Source of the DNA: Prevotellaceae bacterium
GTDB lineage: Bacteria; Bacteroidota; Bacteroidia; Bacteroidales; UBA932
Reading direction: 5' to 3'
Length of the DNA: 7,296 bases
Assembly: GCA_031289895.1 (NCBI GenBank)
Contig: JAITOP010000376.1
Span: 1-7,296 of the forward strand
The notes under the pieces are model-generated. The model did no database searches and was not told the DNA's origin. It saw only the letters and a list, made by a program, of their open reading frames with translations. The stretch's first letter is position 1, and each line of letters opens with the position of its first letter. This document shows positions 5,214 to 7,296 of the stretch, piece after piece. Position numbers and translations under genes: made by a program.

Positions 5214-7296
5214 ATGAGATTATCAGAACTACAAACAGGCGAAAAATGTATAGTTGTTAAGATTATGCGGCGCAGTTCACGAATGCGTCAGCACAAAAAT
5301 ATCGAACCAAATCAGAAACATAATTTGTTCGGACACCGCAGTCTGCACGATGCTTTTTGTAATCGTATTGCCGAAATGGGCTTTGTGAGAGGGCAGGAAG
5401 TTGAAGTTATTCTTAATGCTCCGCTTAAAGACCCTGTTAAATACAAAGTTATGGGCTACGAAGTTTCGTTGCGCCGTAGCGAAGCCTCGCTTATTGAAGT
5501 TGTGCGCATAACTCACGACGACGAAAAACCAATACAAGACCCTTTTCACGGAATTATTACAGAAAACGAAAATCAGGAAATTTCAATAAATAAGCCAAAT
5601 ACAATAACCGTTGCACTTGTTGGAAATCCGAATTGCGGAAAATCGACATTATTTAATTTTGCCGCCAACGAACACGAACACGTTGGAAATTACGGCGGCG
5701 TTACGGTTGATGCAAAAGCAAGTTCGTTTACACAAGGCGATTATCATTTTAATATTGTTGATTTGCCCGGAACTTATTCACTTACAGCATATACGCCCGA
5801 AGAAATTTATGTGCGAAAACATATCGCCGAAAAAAAACCGGATGTTATTGTAAATGTAATTGATGCTTCTAATATAGAACGAAATTTATATCTCACAACT
5901 CAATTAATTGATATGAATGTGCGAGTTGTGATAGCACTGAATATGTACGACGAATTTTTGGCAAAAGGCAATTCGCTTGATTTTTATTCATTATCAAAAA
6001 TGACAGGAGTACCTGTTGTGCCAACCGTAGCCCGCACAGGCAAAGGCGTAAAAGAACTTTTTGATGTTGTTGCAAAAGTTTATGAAGAATATGTTTCAGC
6101 TGATTTTTTATCGCCCATTGATGAAAAAAATATGCCCATACACAAAACGGCTAAACACATACACATCAATCACGGCAACGAAATTGAACATTCGATATCG
6201 AAAATAAAAGAAGAAATCGCAAAAAACGCTGACATACGAAAACATTATTCTACACGGTTTTTATCAATAAAATTATTGGAAAACGACAACGAATCCGAAA
6301 AAGTGATAACCAAACTGAGCAATGCCGATACTATTTTTGAAATCAGAAATAAAGAAAGTGAACGAATAAAAACATTGTTAAACGAAGATGCAAAAACAGC
6401 AATAACAAATGCAAAATACGGATTTATTGCAGGCGCATTACACGAAACACTAAAACAAAATAACACAGAAACAACCGCAAGCACAAAATTTTTGGATGCC
6501 TTTGTTACACATAAATTCTGGGGATTCCCGATTTTCATTCTTTTTATTTTGCTGATGTTTGTAACTACATTCAAATTAGGACAATATCCAATGGATTGGA
6601 TTGAGGCAGGAAAAGTAGCGTTGGGAAATTGGGTTGGCGGCATATTGAGCGATGGACCATTAAAAGATTTACTTATTGACGGAATTATACGCGGAGTGGG
6701 AGGCGTGATAGTATTTTTGCCTAATATTCTTATACTTTATTTGTTTATTTCGTTTATGGAAGATTCCGGATATATGGCTCGTGCAGCGTTTATTATGGAC
6801 AAAATAATGCGCAAAGCAGGATTAAACGGAAAATCATTTATTCCGCTGATAATGGGTTTCGGATGCAGCGTTCCCGCAATTATGGCAGCGCGAACAATAG
6901 AAAACCGAAGCAGCCGCATGATTACAATTCTTATAAACCCGTTGATTTCGTGCAGTGCGCGATTGCCTGTGTATATAGTGCTTGTAAGCGCATTTTTTCC
7001 GGAGAATAAAATCCTTGTTTTTATCTCAATTTATGCTTTTGGAATTTTTTTAGCCGTTGTAATGGCAAAAATTTTCAAATTATTTTTGTTCAGAAAAGAT
7101 GAAACGCCGTTTGTAATGGAACTTCCGCCATATCGTATGCCTACCGTGAAATCTACTGTCAGACACATGTGGGAAAAAGGACAGCAATATTTGCGAAAAA
7201 TGGGAACAATAATATTAATTGCATCTATTGTTGTGTGGTTTTTGGGATATTTTCCGCGTAATGCCGAAGGTTCACAATATTACGACAATAAAATAA
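5214..7296 (+). CDS. feoB: FeoA-FeoB fusion, ferrous iron transporter (3' end beyond window)
   Basis: This gene encodes the inner-membrane Fe(II) uptake protein FeoB with FeoA fused at its N terminus, a common arrangement in Bacteroidetes. The frame stays open for 694 codons to the right edge, so perhaps 100-150 residues are missing. Residues 1-96 are the FeoA SH3-like domain, with MRLSELQTGEK, RIAEMGF and the LKDPVKYKVMGYEVSLRR signature. The GTPase follows: G1 GNPNCGKST (137-145), G2 T164, G3 DLPG (183-186), G4 NMYD (243-246), G5 ARTGKG (273-278). The membrane part begins near 436. It shows EDSGYMARAAF (516 on), gate motif GFGCSVP (548-554) and second gate NPLISCSARLPVY (575 on, C580). An insertion at about 18-40 separates the first FeoA strand from the conserved GH...F..RI segment. 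The ATG at 5214 follows the promoter by about 20 bp and begins the canonical FeoA sequence. Low-iron induction is likely. Confidence 0.96.
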   Translation, partial: MRLSELQTGEKCIVVKIMRRSSRMRQHKNIEPNQKHNLFGHRSLHDAFCNRIAEMGFVRGQEVEVILNAPLKDPVKYKVMGYEVSLRRSEASLIEVVRITHDDEKPIQDPFHGIITENENQEISINKPNTITVALVGNPNCGKSTLFNFAANEHEHVGNYGGVTVDAKASSFTQGDYHFNIVDLPGTYSLTAYTPEEIYVRKHIAEKKPDVIVNVIDASNIERNLYLTTQLIDMNVRVVIALNMYDEFLAKGNSLDFYSLSKMTGVPVVPTVARTGKGVKELFDVVAKVYEEYVSADFLSPIDEKNMPIHKTAKHIHINHGNEIEHSISKIKEEIAKNADIRKHYSTRFLSIKLLENDNESEKVITKLSNADTIFEIRNKESERIKTLLNEDAKTAITNAKYGFIAGALHETLKQNNTETTASTKFLDAFVTHKFWGFPIFILFILLMFVTTFKLGQYPMDWIEAGKVALGNWVGGILSDGPLKDLLIDGIIRGVGGVIVFLPNILILYLFISFMEDSGYMARAAFIMDKIMRKAGLNGKSFIPLIMGFGCSVPAIMAARTIENRSSRMITILINPLISCSARLPVYIVLVSAFFPENKILVFISIYAFGIFLAVVMAKIFKLFLFRKDETPFVMELPPYRMPTVKSTVRHMWEKGQQYLRKMGTIILIASIVVWFLGYFPRNAEGSQYYDNKI

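Noticed and set aside
5214..5640. Separate feoA gene followed by feoB, or a frameshift joining them
   Set aside because: The frame is open from the FeoA start through the linker into the GTPase with no stop and no second start that needs to be used, so it is a true fusion.
6245..6919. Minus-strand frames of 132 and 60 codons within feoAB
   Set aside because: They are antisense to well-conserved FeoB sequence, including the gate motif region, and show no family features.

Overview
The window looks like an ordinary piece of chromosome from an AT-rich member of the Bacteroidota, probably Bacteroidales-like and possibly uncultured. Three things point there. Two start regions (rho, feoAB) and the left edge carry the Bacteroidetes-type -7 promoter element TAnnTTTG. 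No Shine-Dalgarno sequences are seen before the starts. The protein styles also fit: Rho has a long low-complexity insert, and FeoA is fused to FeoB.

Layout from left to right. Positions 1-37 hold the first codons of a minus-strand gene that leaves the window, with its own -7 element at 68-75. Positions 115-246 are a GC-rich palindromic repeat cluster that looks like a REP or MITE remnant. Positions 358-488 are an A-rich tandem array. A complete membrane 7TM-HD phosphodiesterase gene (PgpH/YqfF family) occupies 543-2591 on the plus strand. It converges on a complete rho gene (2761-4566, minus strand). The 169-bp gap between their stop codons contains heptamer repeats, a hairpin that can act as a terminator in both directions, and a 21-bp perfect inverted repeat that reaches into both stop codons. 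Upstream of rho are a leader of about 170 nt with two tiny ORFs and a clear promoter. Then follow about 320 bp of back-to-back short tandem repeats (4805-5123), a candidate operator and promoter, and a FeoA-FeoB fusion gene (5214 to the right edge, plus strand) that is still open where the window ends.

The three main genes do not form a pathway. They cover cyclic dinucleotide turnover, transcription termination and ferrous iron uptake. rho and feoAB are divergent; the 7TM-HD gene and rho are convergent. I do not see a new defence, mobile or biosynthetic system. The most distinctive signals are non-coding. Every long spacer is built of tandem units of about 7-10 bp whose sequence differs from spacer to spacer. 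There is a 9-bp perfect dyad at the feoAB promoter, and the terminator region between the convergent genes has nested symmetry. On the protein side, Rho has a disordered insert with an RGRPKK patch and the FeoA domain carries an insertion of about 22 residues.
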